Positions 27,956 through 37,305 of a DNA stretch of 64,000 nucleotides are shown here, one piece after another. The notes under the pieces are model-generated. The model did not search any database. It had not been told where the DNA came from and saw only the letters and a list, made by a program, of their open reading frames with translations. Source of the DNA: Calothrix sp. PCC 6303 (GTDB lineage: Bacteria > Cyanobacteriota > Cyanobacteriia > Cyanobacteriales > Nostocaceae); NCBI RefSeq assembly GCF_000317435.1, contig NC_019751.1, positions 1,302,001 to 1,366,000 on the forward strand, in the 5' to 3' direction. The position numbers and the translations under genes were made by a program. How positions within the stretch are numbered: position 1 is the stretch's first letter; every line of letters begins with the position of its first letter.

Positions 27956-28060
27956 TATAGCGATTCTCGTTTGTCTCCAATACAGTGACTTAACCCCCTC
28001 TTCCCTTGTAGGGAAAGGGGAGCAAGATAAACGTATTTCACTCATATGAAAACCGCTATA
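27956..28060. repeat. inverted-repeat element with TATAGCG ends
   Basis: TATAGCGATT at the left and AACCGCTATA at the right are imperfect inverted ends, and related sequence continues inward. About 105 bp, non-coding. It lies in the 341-bp spacer upstream of the stress operon. Confidence 0.55.
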
Positions 28061-28092
28061 AGTAGGTGGGTGTTGAAAATTGTAATTAAGAC

Positions 28093-28125
28093 AAGGCAGT
28101 GGGCAGTAGGCAGTAGGCAGTAGGG
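28093..28125. repeat. GGCAGTA heptad tandem repeat
   Basis: About four tandem copies of GGCAGTA/G. A second heptad type besides the AGTAATG blocks. It lies about 100 bp upstream of the Lys-rich peptide gene and may lie near its promoter. Confidence 0.75.
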
Positions 28126-28227
28126 GTAAGGGTTTGAGATGAGTTTACGTTCTGTTACATAGTTCGGTTTATTTCTGCCTACTTACTTAAAAGATCACAT
28201 TCAATAAAACTCGATTGGAGAACCATT

Positions 28228-28374
28228 ATGTCAAAAGAGAAAAAAGGCAACAGAGAAGCCAAAAAATCCAAAAAGAAATCTGATGGGACTAAAAAGCAAA
28301 AGAAAGATCCCAACAGACATGACACTCCTGTAACACGGGTATTAAAGAATTCAAATGATCAACGAAAAACCTAG
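28228..28374 (+). CDS. 48-residue Lys-rich basic protein
   Basis: A short gene found by eye. The product begins MSKEKKGNREAKKSKKKSDG and ends in a mixed polar tail; almost a third is Lys. GGAG lies about 8 bp before ATG 28228. It lies 68 bp upstream of nblA on the same strand and may be the first gene of that operon. Such basic peptides may bind nucleic acid or acidic proteins; there is no direct evidence. I recall similar short Lys-rich proteins in cyanobacteria but cannot name the family. Confidence 0.6.
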   Translation: MSKEKKGNREAKKSKKKSDGTKKQKKDPNRHDTPVTRVLKNSNDQRKT

Positions 28375-28442
28375 CCAGAAAATATAGCTACTGTAATGTC
28401 AAACTGACAATTTTGACAGTAATAAAATCAGAGGACGCAGTT

Positions 28443-28640
28443 ATGGAACACACTATCGAACTGACTTTAGAACAAGAATTTAGCATTAGAAGCTTTGCCG
28501 AGCAAGTGGGGCAAATGTCTCATGAACAGACTCAAGAGTTTTTGATATTGCAGCATAAGCATATGATGCTGCGAGAAATTATGTATCAGGAAATTCTCAA
28601 AAGACAGTGGAAATTAGATATGGATCTCTCCTCTCCGTAA
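28443..28640 (+). CDS. nblA: phycobilisome degradation protein NblA
   Basis: NblA is a small adaptor that binds phycobiliproteins and hands them to a Clp protease when nutrients are short. The 65-residue product has the family pattern IELTLEQEFSIRSFAEQV, MSHEQTQEFLI and the C-terminal YQEILKRQW. ATG 28443 is preceded by GAGGA; an earlier TTG at 28413 would add unrelated residues. Length is normal. It is followed 71 bp later by a HLIP gene and then a phycobiliprotein paralogue. Regulation by nutrient stress is expected from the family, not seen. Confidence 0.92.
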   Translation: MEHTIELTLEQEFSIRSFAEQVGQMSHEQTQEFLILQHKHMMLREIMYQEILKRQWKLDMDLSSP

Positions 28641-28711
28641 AGCCACTAAAGCAGTGATTCATTTACCCAATTAAGGCATTTGTTACAGTCATAAAATTTG
28701 GAAGATTAACC

Positions 28712-28891
28712 ATGTCAGCTAACACAAATATAGATTTCTCAATTAACAATAGACGCAACTCTTGGATTTGGGGATTCACACCTCAAGCAGAGCTTTGGAA
28801 CGGTCGTTTAGCGATGACTGGTTTCCTATCTGCTGTCCTAATTGAACTATTTTCTGGTCAAGGCTTACTTCACTTTTGGGATATCTTGTAG
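28712..28891 (+). CDS. high-light-inducible protein (HLIP/Scp)
   Basis: HLIPs are one-helix proteins that bind chlorophyll and carotenoid and protect photosystems or chlorophyll-synthesis complexes. The 59-residue product has the chlorophyll-binding ExxNxR motif ELWNGR (27-32) followed by [19 protein letters not shown], the normal single helix. It starts at ATG 28712, 71 bp after nblA, and is followed 110 bp later by the allophycocyanin paralogue. Too short to be found by a length cutoff of 60 codons. Nothing is missing from the helix. Confidence 0.9.
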   Translation: MSANTNIDFSINNRRNSWIWGFTPQAELWNGRLAMTGFLSAVLIELFSGQGLLHFWDIL

Positions 28892-29001
28892 ATGCCAGTT
28901 GTGGTTGAAAAGTCACAATTTAATCTGAACATGATTTTCAGCTTTAGGGAAAAAGCTGAACTTTTGAATCTGAGTAATTGAAATCTTTTAGGAATTTGCG
29001 A

Positions 29002-29487
29002 ATGAGTATTATTAAAAAGATGATTGCGAATGCAGATGCTGAGGTTCGGTATCTTCAACCTGGAGAAATAGATCAAATTAGGGTCTTTATGAAGAGCAGT
29101 GAACGGCGTTTGCACCTGGTGCAAGTGTTAAACTTGAGCCGCGATCGCATAATTAAACAAGCTGGGAAAGATCTATTCCAAAAGCGTCCAAGTCTGGTTT
29201 CTCCAGGTGGTAATGCCTACGGGAAAGAGATGACTGGTACTTGTCTGCGGGATATGGATTACTATCTGCGCTTGATAACCTACAGTGTTGCGGCTGGAGA
29301 CACTACGCCAATTGAAGAGATTGGGATTATTGGTGTTCGCCAAATGTACAGATCTCTTGGTACTCCAATTGAGGCTGTTGCTGAAAGCGTAGCTGCTATG
29401 AAGAATATTACTACCTCTATGTTGTCTGGAGAGGATGTAAGCGAAGTTGGTATTTACTTCGATTACCTAATTAATGCTCTCCGGTAG
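29002..29487 (+). CDS. allophycocyanin alpha subunit paralogue (ApcA-like)
   Basis: A 161-residue phycobiliprotein, the exact length of ApcA. It starts at ATG 29002 ([20 protein letters not shown]), and a TTG at 28978 is rejected because it would extend past the normal N-terminus. The bilin-binding Cys81 is kept in [15 protein letters not shown], and [21 protein letters not shown] is typical of ApcA. It resembles ApcA more than ApcD. The usual ApcB partner is not adjacent; instead it follows nblA and a HLIP gene. It is probably a paralogue used under stress or special light, which is inference. Confidence 0.85.
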   Translation: MSIIKKMIANADAEVRYLQPGEIDQIRVFMKSSERRLHLVQVLNLSRDRIIKQAGKDLFQKRPSLVSPGGNAYGKEMTGTCLRDMDYYLRLITYSVAAGDTTPIEEIGIIGVRQMYRSLGTPIEAVAESVAAMKNITTSMLSGEDVSEVGIYFDYLINALR

Positions 29488-29587
29488 TTGACACAACATA
29501 TCCAAAACATCGCCATTACTTTGTCACACCTATTCGTTAGGCTAATATTTAGCAAATATTAAAGTTTGCTCCTTACATCACACCTCC

Positions 29588-29625
29588 TGCCCTCTTGTTG
29601 CTTAAATGACATGAGGGCATTTTTG
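29588..29625 (+). terminator. terminator after the nblA-HLIP-apcA-like genes
   Basis: TGCCCTC and GAGGGCA pair around an 18-base loop and are followed by TTTTTG. It lies about 100 bp after the ApcA-like gene and supports one transcription unit. Confidence 0.7.
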
Positions 29626-29840
29626 TCATGTTTTTTGGCACATATACATATAAGGTTCAGTCATAACACTCAATTCATGATTAGAACACAACTTGAGGAT
29701 TCTGTATAAATGATAGATGTTTAGCAAGTCAGGAGTAAGTATAAAAACATGCGCTTAGTTATTCAATGTTCTGTCTTTGCCTTCTAAATTTTTTTATCTA
29801 CTTAGACACACTAGGAATTTAATTAATTAAAAAACTTCTA

Positions 29841-29983
29841 GTATTGACATCCTCACCGGGCTGTTGCTTGCCGCCGAAGGCTAGCCACGGTGATTCCAAA
29901 GATCACTCTTTGGGTTTTCTCTTTCCGCGACTCGACTTACTTGGAGGGGTTTCCCCATCCAAGCAGAGGTCGGTTTCAGCATC
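29841..29983 (-). mobile_element. solo 3' end of an IS200/IS605-type element (second tnpB subtype)
   Basis: The minus strand reads DLCLDGETPPSKSSRGKRKP to a stop at 29903-29905, the usual tail of another TnpB subtype. Hairpins CCAAAG/CTTTGG and CTTGGAGGGG/CCCCATCCAAG follow, and the end runs to GTATTGACATCCTCACC. Only about 26 codons of tnpB are left. Confidence 0.65.
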
Positions 29984-30005
29984 TTAATTTCTGACATAAT
30001 TGACC

Positions 30006-32777
30006 ATGAAGATTTTTCCTAAATTTCGCCCATTGATTTTAGTTGGGCTATTTATCAGTTTTCTCCTTGGTAGCATCTTCCTATCGGGAAATCTGATTCA
30101 GGCTGCAACTCCCACAAAAGTGGCTTCGGTAACTTCTCTCACTCAGGGTGTGAAAAAAACTGTTTTAGATAACGGTTTGGTTGTTCTTACCAAGGAAGTT
30201 CACACAGCACCCGTAGTTAGTGTTCAAGTTTGGTATAAGGTTGGTTCCCGAAATGAAGGGGCTAAGGAAAACGGCATTTCCCACCAACTGGAACATTTAC
30301 TGTTTAAAGGGACAAAAACCCGTCCGGTACAGTTTGGGCGGTTATTTAGTGCTTTGGGTAGCCAGTTCAATGCTTTTACTAGCTACGATATGACTGCTTA
30401 CTATGGAACAGTGCAGCGAGACAAATTAGACGCACTAATCATCCTGGAAGCAGACAGAATGGAGAATGCATTAATTGGTGCAGAGGAACTCAAAAGTGAG
30501 AAACGGGTTGTTATTTCTGAGTTACAGGGTTATGCAAATTCCCCAAGTGTTCGTTTGAGTGAGGCTGTAATGCGGGCTGCTTTTCCTAATCATCAGTATG
30601 GTTTACCTGTAGGGGGAACTAAATCTGATGTGGAGAATTTTACCCTAGAACAGGTGCGGAATTATTACCAAACCTATTACAGTCCTGATAATGCCGCATT
30701 AGTAATTACTGGGGATTTTGATACTGCTACCACATTAAAAACAATTAAGGCGACATTTGGGAAGGTTCCCAAACGTCCCAAGGTGGTTGCACAGCCAAAA
30801 GTAGAGAAAGTTACAACTACACCTCAAAAAGCACCAATTGTGTTGAAGGAGCGGGGAAGTACACCACTATTACAAATTGTTTATCCCCTGACTGATATTA
30901 AACATCCTGATGTCCCAGCAATTGATGTGATGGATGCCATCCTCACAGGAGGACGTAGTTCTCGACTTTATCAGGCTTTGGTGGAAACGGGTTTGGCGAG
31001 TTCTGTGGGTGCTACTGCATCGGAACTAATTGAACCTGGTTGGTATCAGTTTAACGTTAGCGGTGCCCCTGGAAAAGATTTGAAACAGGTGGCTGAGGTG
31101 TTGCAACAAAGTGTTGTTCAGATGCAGCAGAAACCCGTGACGGCAGCAGAATTAAACCGGGCTAAAACCCTGCTGAAAGCTTCCTTTATTTTGGGCAACC
31201 AAGATATTACTTCCCAAGCGACTCAATTGGGTTATAACCAGACTACTACTGGTGATTACCAATTTGTGGATCGTTATTTGGCAGGAATTGCCAAGGTTAC
31301 ACCCCAAGATATTCAACGGGTAACAAAAACCTACCTGAACCCAGCCAAACAAACCATTGGTTTCTTTGAACCGACTCAACCTGATGGACAACCAGGAGGT
31401 TCTGCTGGTGGTGGTGGAAAGACTGTGGAGAATTTTAACCCTGGAAAACCTGTAGATCCGGCAGAATTAGCTAAATATTTACCGAAATCAGTCGCGTCAA
31501 ATGTTTCTAATACCCAATCGTTACCGGAACAGGTGATATTGAAGAATGGATTAAAGGTTTTCTTGTTACGCGATCGCAGTACGCCTACAATCAATATTAG
31601 TGGTCAAATTGTTGCGGGAACTGGATTTGATATCTCTGCTAAGGCTGGGACAGCAAATTTAGTAGCTGTGAACTTGATGAATGGTACCACAACTAAAAAT
31701 GCTTTAACTTTGGCGCAAAGTCTGGAAGATAAGGGTGCTAGTGTTGCTTTCAGCGCTAGTCGTGAAGGTGTCTCGGTGGGTGCTGTAGGTTTATCTACAG
31801 ATCTGCCCCTATTAGTCAAAACTATGGCGGATGTGATGCAAAATGCCACTTTCCCCCCTGAACAACTGGAATTAACCCGTCAGCGCGCTGTAACTGCTTT
31901 GAAGGCACAACTGGATGATCCTAAATCCTACGGTAGAAGGGTGTTCCAACAGGCAATTTACCCCAAAAACCATCCCTTCCACACCTTCCCGACGGAAGCC
32001 AGCTTGAAGGCAATTAGCCGTGAGGATTTGCTGAGTTTTTACAAGCAATATTACCGTCCTGACACCACGAATTTAGCTATTGTGGGGGACTTTGACCCGA
32101 ACCAAGTTAAAACTTTACTCAATCAAGCTTTTGGTAAATGGCAAACCCCAGGGAAGGCTACGGTTCTTCAAGTACCAAAAGTATCATTACCAACAAAGAT
32201 AGCTACTTTTAACCCAGTAATTCCCGGTAAATCTGAAGCGATTACCTACATCGGATATAACGGGATTTCACGGAAAGACCCCCGTTACTACGCTGTGTTG
32301 ATCATGAATCAAATTTTGGGTGGTGATACCTTATCCAGTCGTTTGGGTACGGAAATTAGAGATCGTCAAGGCTTAACTTATGGTATTTATAGTGCCTTTT
32401 CCGCAGGTGCTAATCCTGGACCATTTTTGATTCAAATGCAGACAGCACCGGGTGACGCGCCGAAAGCGATCGCTAGTACGCTAGGATTACTAAAACAACT
32501 TAGGGAACAGGGTATTACTGAGGCAGAATTCAACAATGCCAAACGTTCTATTACCAGCAGCTATCCGGTTGATTTAGCTAGTCCTGATGAGGTTGCTAGT
32601 ATCATTTCCAGTAATTCTAGTAATGGATTAGCAACTGCTGAAATCCGTGATTTCCCTTCTCGCATTAACAATGTGACGATGGTGCAGGTAAAGCAGGTAA
32701 TTCAAGAACTAATTCAACCTGATAAATTAGTGATTGTCACCGCAGGACCTGGGGAAAGTGTACCCAAGAGTAATTAA
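30006..32777 (+). CDS. M16 family zinc metallopeptidase (two M16 domains)
   Basis: M16 (pitrilysin/processing-peptidase type) enzymes cleave small peptides. The 923-residue protein begins with a hydrophobic signal (LILVGLFISFLLGSIFLSG), so it acts in the periplasm or lumen. The first domain has the inverted zinc motif HxxEH in SHQLEHLLFKGT (His93, Glu96, His97). The second domain (from about 510, ILKNGLKVFLLRDRSTPT) lacks it, which is normal for the inactive half. ATG 30006 was preferred to TTG 30000. A solo tnpB end lies just upstream and might affect the promoter. Confidence 0.92.
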   Translation: MKIFPKFRPLILVGLFISFLLGSIFLSGNLIQAATPTKVASVTSLTQGVKKTVLDNGLVVLTKEVHTAPVVSVQVWYKVGSRNEGAKENGISHQLEHLLFKGTKTRPVQFGRLFSALGSQFNAFTSYDMTAYYGTVQRDKLDALIILEADRMENALIGAEELKSEKRVVISELQGYANSPSVRLSEAVMRAAFPNHQYGLPVGGTKSDVENFTLEQVRNYYQTYYSPDNAALVITGDFDTATTLKTIKATFGKVPKRPKVVAQPKVEKVTTTPQKAPIVLKERGSTPLLQIVYPLTDIKHPDVPAIDVMDAILTGGRSSRLYQALVETGLASSVGATASELIEPGWYQFNVSGAPGKDLKQVAEVLQQSVVQMQQKPVTAAELNRAKTLLKASFILGNQDITSQATQLGYNQTTTGDYQFVDRYLAGIAKVTPQDIQRVTKTYLNPAKQTIGFFEPTQPDGQPGGSAGGGGKTVENFNPGKPVDPAELAKYLPKSVASNVSNTQSLPEQVILKNGLKVFLLRDRSTPTINISGQIVAGTGFDISAKAGTANLVAVNLMNGTTTKNALTLAQSLEDKGASVAFSASREGVSVGAVGLSTDLPLLVKTMADVMQNATFPPEQLELTRQRAVTALKAQLDDPKSYGRRVFQQAIYPKNHPFHTFPTEASLKAISREDLLSFYKQYYRPDTTNLAIVGDFDPNQVKTLLNQAFGKWQTPGKATVLQVPKVSLPTKIATFNPVIPGKSEAITYIGYNGISRKDPRYYAVLIMNQILGGDTLSSRLGTEIRDRQGLTYGIYSAFSAGANPGPFLIQMQTAPGDAPKAIASTLGLLKQLREQGITEAEFNNAKRSITSSYPVDLASPDEVASIISSNSSNGLATAEIRDFPSRINNVTMVQVKQVIQELIQPDKLVIVTAGPGESVPKSN

Positions 32778-32871
32778 CACAAGTCGCAATCTAATGTAAT
32801 ATTACTTAATTTTACGTGATTTAGAAACGCGATACATCCCATCTCACCCAGATTTGGTTCAAAAATAAAAG

Positions 32872-32895
32872 AGAGACGCGATATATCGCGTCTCT
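32872..32895. repeat. perfect 24-bp palindrome between convergent genes
   Basis: The left arm AGAGACGCGATA is followed directly by its exact complement. It lies between the ends of the M16 gene and psbZ, and may end transcription from both sides. A related copy with the same right flank (GTTTCAGCT) is at 63638-63663. Confidence 0.75.
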
Positions 32896-32927
32896 ACAGG
32901 GTTTCAGCTAAATTTAACTAAGCTTGC

Positions 32928-33116
32928 CTAAACTACTAAAAAGTTTAAAACTCCCACCAATATTACCAACGCAAACCAAGCACCAGAACCAACCCAAAGG
33001 AATTTTTTGGATTCAACCCAACTTTGAGGGGTTGCGTAAACTACGGGAACACCCACAACCATGACGAATGAAAGCAGCACTAAGGCAACTAAAGCCAGTT
33101 GAAAAATTACGGTCAT
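32928..33116 (-). CDS. psbZ: photosystem II protein PsbZ
   Basis: PsbZ (Ycf9) is a two-helix subunit of photosystem II near CP43 that helps to hold core and antenna together. The 62-residue product has the expected hairpin of two spans: [21 protein letters not shown] and [21 protein letters not shown], with the loop [10 protein letters not shown] between them. Length is exact for the family. It is convergent with the M16 peptidase gene. Normal in every respect. Confidence 0.95.
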   Translation of the reverse strand: MTVIFQLALVALVLLSFVMVVGVPVVYATPQSWVESKKFLWVGSGAWFALVILVGVLNFLVV

Positions 33117-33273
33117 TAATCTCTTCTCCCAAGACAGACGATTATTAAAAGATAAAATATTTTACTGTGCAATGTTTACTCAACTTCGCATAATTTTAAG
33201 GTATCAGATTTTCGCCTAGAGTCCAAAGTTAAAATCGAAGAGTCTATTGTTGTGGAATTAGGAGAATTGGGAG

Positions 33274-35043
33274 TTGGCAAAATCAGCGGAACTGGCAACT
33301 GTAAAGGAATTCATGTCTTTTCCTGTTCGTAGTATTCATCCCCATAACACTGTTGCAGAGGCTCAAAAAGTTTTGTTACGTTATGGACATTCTGGACTAA
33401 CGGTTGTTGGTGATGCTGGAGAAGTATTGGGTATTATCTCACGTCGTGATTTGGATATTGCTGCCTACCATGGTTTTCAGGATGCTGCTGTTGAAAGTCA
33501 TATGTCAACATCTGTAAAATTTGTTACCCCTGATACTACATTGGCAGAGGTGCAAATTTTGATGATTCGCTATGATATTGGGCGTTTACCCGTTGTTGAG
33601 ACACAAAAACTAGTAGGTATTATCACACGTAGTGACATTTTACGATACCTATCCATACAAACAAATAATCAAGAATTGCAAACACCGACTTTAGCAGAAT
33701 TACAAAGTCGATTAACACCAGAATTAGGGAAATTACTAATTCAAGCTGCACAGGAAGCAGAAAAACGTGGCTGGCATCTTTATTTGGTTGGTGGTGCTGT
33801 TCGGGATATGCTGTTAGCTGGGGAAGAGTCGGGTTATTTAGAAATTAAAGATATTGATTTGGTGGTGGATGGTTTCCACGCAGCAGCGGATGTGGGTGCA
33901 GGTGTGGAATTAGCCAAAGCAATTCAAGAAATTTATCCAGATGTACATTTAGATATTCATGGTGCATTCCAGACGGCAGCTTTATCTTGGCAGCAAAATT
34001 CAGAATTGGGAAAATTATTAGTAGATATTGCCACTGCAAGGACAGAATTTTATCCTTATCCAGCAGCAAACCCGGAAGTTGAAGCAAGTTCTATTCGTCA
34101 AGACTTGTATAGAAGGGATTTTAGCGTGAATGCGATCGCATTTCGCCTCACACCCCCAGATTCTGGTAAGTTACTGGATTTTTTTGCTGGTTTACAAGAT
34201 TTGCAAATGCGGCAAATGCGGGTTTTACATCCCAATAGCTTTATTGAAGATCCTACCAGAATTTATCGGGGGGTCAGGTTTGCGATTCGCTTGGGGTTTA
34301 AATTGGAAGCACAAACCGAAAACTATATTCGCTATGCAATTAGTAGTGGTGTTTATGAACGTACAGCGAGGGAAAATAGCAAAACTCCAGCTTTGCAAAC
34401 TCGGTTAAAAACAGAATTAAAGCTAATTTTATCAGCAAGTTATTGGGAAGCAGCTTTAGTTTTATTGAATGATTTGGGTGCTTTAAGATGTATTCATCCC
34501 CAATTCCAACTTCATCGAGATTTTTTAAGGAAATTGCGTTTTTTACAACGGTGTTTACAACGGTTTGATCAAAAAGGTAAACTAGTCCACTGGCAAATTA
34601 AACTGGAAGCTATTATTCTTCAACTAGCACCAGAATATCGCCTGGAAGTTGCGACAAATTTTCAGATGTCAGATGATAATATTAGGTGCTTATCCAATTT
34701 AGAAGATGTAGAAGCTAGGATTATCGCATTTTTTTCGATTGCCCAAACCGATAGTCAAGTGGTGAAGTTACTGCGGCAATATGACTTAGGAACTTTAATT
34801 TTAATTGGGACTGGAACAACTCGTTTAATTCGCGGTCAAATTTGGCGATACCTGACTATTTTGCAGCATATTCAAGCCCCATTAAACGGTAACGATTTAA
34901 AGAAAATGGGTTATAAACCAAGTCCACAATTTAAAGAGATGATTGATAATTTACTAACTGCAACGTTAGATGGAGTAGTTGTTGATTTTGAATCTGCACA
35001 AAATTATGTTATTCAGCATTACTCAAATGAAATGTTTGAATAA
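33274..35043 (+). CDS. CBS-domain tRNA nucleotidyltransferase / poly(A) polymerase family protein
   Basis: Class II nucleotidyltransferase that adds CCA or A residues to tRNA 3' ends. The 589-residue protein has two N-terminal CBS domains (about 10-130), which usually bind adenine nucleotides and regulate the enzyme. The catalytic head has LVGGAVRD (about 172-178) and the metal-binding DID (193-195), followed by RQDLYRRDFSVNAIA. TTG 33274 is the first start after an in-frame stop, with GGAG ten bases before it; an ATG at 33313 would cut into the CBS domain. Whether it adds C, A or CCA is not decidable here. Confidence 0.85.
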   Translation: MAKSAELATVKEFMSFPVRSIHPHNTVAEAQKVLLRYGHSGLTVVGDAGEVLGIISRRDLDIAAYHGFQDAAVESHMSTSVKFVTPDTTLAEVQILMIRYDIGRLPVVETQKLVGIITRSDILRYLSIQTNNQELQTPTLAELQSRLTPELGKLLIQAAQEAEKRGWHLYLVGGAVRDMLLAGEESGYLEIKDIDLVVDGFHAAADVGAGVELAKAIQEIYPDVHLDIHGAFQTAALSWQQNSELGKLLVDIATARTEFYPYPAANPEVEASSIRQDLYRRDFSVNAIAFRLTPPDSGKLLDFFAGLQDLQMRQMRVLHPNSFIEDPTRIYRGVRFAIRLGFKLEAQTENYIRYAISSGVYERTARENSKTPALQTRLKTELKLILSASYWEAALVLLNDLGALRCIHPQFQLHRDFLRKLRFLQRCLQRFDQKGKLVHWQIKLEAIILQLAPEYRLEVATNFQMSDDNIRCLSNLEDVEARIIAFFSIAQTDSQVVKLLRQYDLGTLILIGTGTTRLIRGQIWRYLTILQHIQAPLNGNDLKKMGYKPSPQFKEMIDNLLTATLDGVVVDFESAQNYVIQHYSNEMFE

Positions 35044-35059
35044 CTAGTACATCAAGGCA

Positions 35060-35085
35060 GTAATGAGTAATGAGTAATAAATGTA
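35060..35085. repeat. AGTAATG heptad repeat
   Basis: Two to three copies of the AGTAATG unit, as at 3039-3090. Confidence 0.6.
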
Positions 35086-35189
35086 AAAGAAGTTAGTCCT
35101 TAGATATTCTTCCCGTGAAGTATGTAAGGGATTTTCCTACTACTCACTACTCACTTACAATTTAGGGGAATTAGACCTCCAAAAGTTGT

Positions 35190-36038
35190 CTAAACAGCCG
35201 ATTCCCTGACTAAATCATCCAATTCCTGCTGCATCTGACTCACAACTATGTTGTAACAGGAATTGACGTAAGCGCGATCGCTTGCCGCTGCTTCTCCATA
35301 TTTTTCAAATCTGATTGGTGGACAAACTCTAGTACGAATTTTGACCGGGAAGGGAATATTCGGCAATGGACCAATTCCCAATCCCCAAGGTAAACCTATA
35401 TAAATTGGGAATACTTCGGGATCTATTCCCAATAGCCAAGGCATTCCCCACTGGTGAAATTGCTGAAGAATTTTGTATAAATCAGTCAAAACAATTAAAG
35501 TATCATGTGCCCCTGTGGAGATGGCAGGGATAATTGGTAAATTTTCCTGTAGGGCTAGTTTAATAAATCCTTTACGCTGTGCAAAGTAAATTTGATGTCT
35601 CAGGGAATGGGGACGAAAAACATCTTGTGCACCTCCGGGATAAACCAACAAGCTAGCACCACCACTTAACGCAGCTTTTGCCATCTTGGGATGTGCAGGA
35701 ATTGCACCCGCTTTCATCGCTAACTGGGCTAAATCGGGACTAGCTTGCCATACCTTGGGGTGCATGAGTCCGTGAATCGGTCTATCGATGCCGAAACGTT
35801 TAAACCAGTCATACATCATCATAGGCAGGTCGGGAGACCCAAGTCCACCGTTATGGGAACCAACAATTAGAACTTGTTCATTTTCATTAGTGGGGATGTG
35901 ATGCCAACCACTGGTTTCTACGCGAAAATAGTTCTGGTATAACCATTCTAACAGTGGCATCAACGTTTGAATGAAGTTGCGATCGCGTTCTTCTAAAGAC
36001 CATCCGAGTCGGGACTTGTTGTGTTGCTGCGATTCCAT
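35190..36038 (-). CDS. lysophospholipid acyltransferase family protein (PlsC-like)
   Basis: Acyltransferase of the PlsC/glycerolipid type, which transfers acyl chains in membrane-lipid synthesis. The catalytic H-to-D motif is in VGSHNGGLGSPD, and the later VYPGGAQDVFRPH is the conserved PGG block. ATG 36038 gives a product of about 282 residues; a TTG at 36107 would add 23 residues (MTIHIRHHRYKVC) that look non-native. No membrane span beyond the usual surface-hydrophobic parts. The gene is divergent from the membrane protein at 36226. The acyl acceptor is unknown. Confidence 0.82.
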   Translation of the reverse strand: MESQQHNKSRLGWSLEERDRNFIQTLMPLLEWLYQNYFRVETSGWHHIPTNENEQVLIVGSHNGGLGSPDLPMMMYDWFKRFGIDRPIHGLMHPKVWQASPDLAQLAMKAGAIPAHPKMAKAALSGGASLLVYPGGAQDVFRPHSLRHQIYFAQRKGFIKLALQENLPIIPAISTGAHDTLIVLTDLYKILQQFHQWGMPWLLGIDPEVFPIYIGLPWGLGIGPLPNIPFPVKIRTRVCPPIRFEKYGEAAASDRAYVNSCYNIVVSQMQQELDDLVRESAV

Positions 36039-36225
36039 GATTAAAGCATTTTCCCAAGGAGATAAAGAGCATACTTTATATCTATGGTGCCTTATGTGTA
36101 TTGTCAATCAGATCAAAAATATTAAATTTTTCAGTCTGACTTCTACTATGTTATCTGTCACCTTGATGATTTCAATGAATATATAGTAATATAAGGCTAT
36201 TTCTTCAAACGGGGAATTGCCAACT

Positions 36226-36945
36226 GTGCAAGATGATTTACAGGGTTTAGAAATCAGTCAAATTGAGTTGCGACAATTGACTAATTTACCAGTGAATGAT
36301 GATTTAATTTTGATTGCTAATAAACTTAAAAAAATATTAAATAAATTCATTGAGAAAATCCAGGGTTCAGAAGCTGCAAGTGTATTATTTGTTGGGATAG
36401 CAACGGTTGTCTTCAGTTATGTATTTTTCGATGTTGTTCTCAAGTTATTTATTCCGGGTTTGACTATTCCTTCGTGGATATTATTTCTATTGTTATTAAT
36501 AGGTGGTAGTTTCATCGCCCAAGGCTCATTATATCTACTTTGGAAACAGCGTCGCCAAACTGTCAGTAAACAAATGAATCCTTCTTTAAAAGTTTTATTG
36601 GCTGACGTGGAACGCTACAATAATGTGATAAAAGCCATATTTATTAATGATCAAATTGAAGCAGCAGGAAATCCCGAAGTCAAAATCAAAGAAAGAAAAA
36701 AAGTTTTAGAAGCACTACGACTTACCCGTTCAGATTTAATTCGTGCTTTGAAAACCGAGCGGGTGTTACGGGAAAATAAGAACTTTATCTTGGGAAATAC
36801 TGAACTTTTCGATCGTAATTTACCCGCATTAAGCGCGATGCAAGTGGATGAACGAGCAACACAACATGGAAAACTTCTCAATGAAGCGTTGCAGATTGCC
36901 ATGGATGTACAGTTAGAAATGCAAAGATTACAGAGTCAAGAGTAA
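36226..36945 (+). CDS. two-span membrane protein with coiled-coil, unknown function
   Basis: A 239-residue protein I do not recognise. Two adjacent membrane spans occur in VLFVGIATVVFSYVFFDVVL and SWILFLLLLIGGSFIAQG, about residues 50-110. The rest is helical and charged, probably coiled-coil, and cytoplasmic. GTG 36226 is preceded by GGGGAA at the right distance; a TTG at 36217 is also possible. It is divergent from the acyltransferase gene. No partner is suggested. Confidence 0.72.
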   Translation: MQDDLQGLEISQIELRQLTNLPVNDDLILIANKLKKILNKFIEKIQGSEAASVLFVGIATVVFSYVFFDVVLKLFIPGLTIPSWILFLLLLIGGSFIAQGSLYLLWKQRRQTVSKQMNPSLKVLLADVERYNNVIKAIFINDQIEAAGNPEVKIKERKKVLEALRLTRSDLIRALKTERVLRENKNFILGNTELFDRNLPALSAMQVDERATQHGKLLNEALQIAMDVQLEMQRLQSQE

Positions 36946-36984
36946 CACCAGTGCCTTGTGTGAATCTAAATATTCTAAAATAAA

Positions 36985-37145
36985 GAAGTGTTAAAAAATA
37001 AGTAATGATTAATGAGTAATAAGTCTGTTTTGTGACGCGGATTTACATAAGGCAAGTTTATCGGGGAAGTTTATCCCACAAACCTGCCACCCTGATCCAA
37101 AATTGACTGCCGTCGTTGATTACTGGGGACTTAAAGCTTGAGAAT
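36985..37145. repeat. spacer repeat block (heptad plus AAGTCTGTTTTGT unit)
   Basis: The AGTAATG block is followed by AATAAGTCTGTTTTGTGACG, as at 3039-3090 and 48107-48138, then by a longer tail with ACCTGCCACC that recurs near 38200. It fills much of the 36946-37305 spacer; no gene is seen in it. Confidence 0.6.
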
Positions 37146-37305
37146 TACTTAGAAAAGGTACTTAAAGCAGATTCAGAACGACATGGAGATACTGAGACTA
37201 TTTTGAGAGTATTTAAAGTAAAAATAGTATCAATATTTTGCTCTCTGTAGTCTGGTAATACTGGCTAAAATTGGGAATTTTGAAACTGAGGATGATAGTT
37301 TGGGC

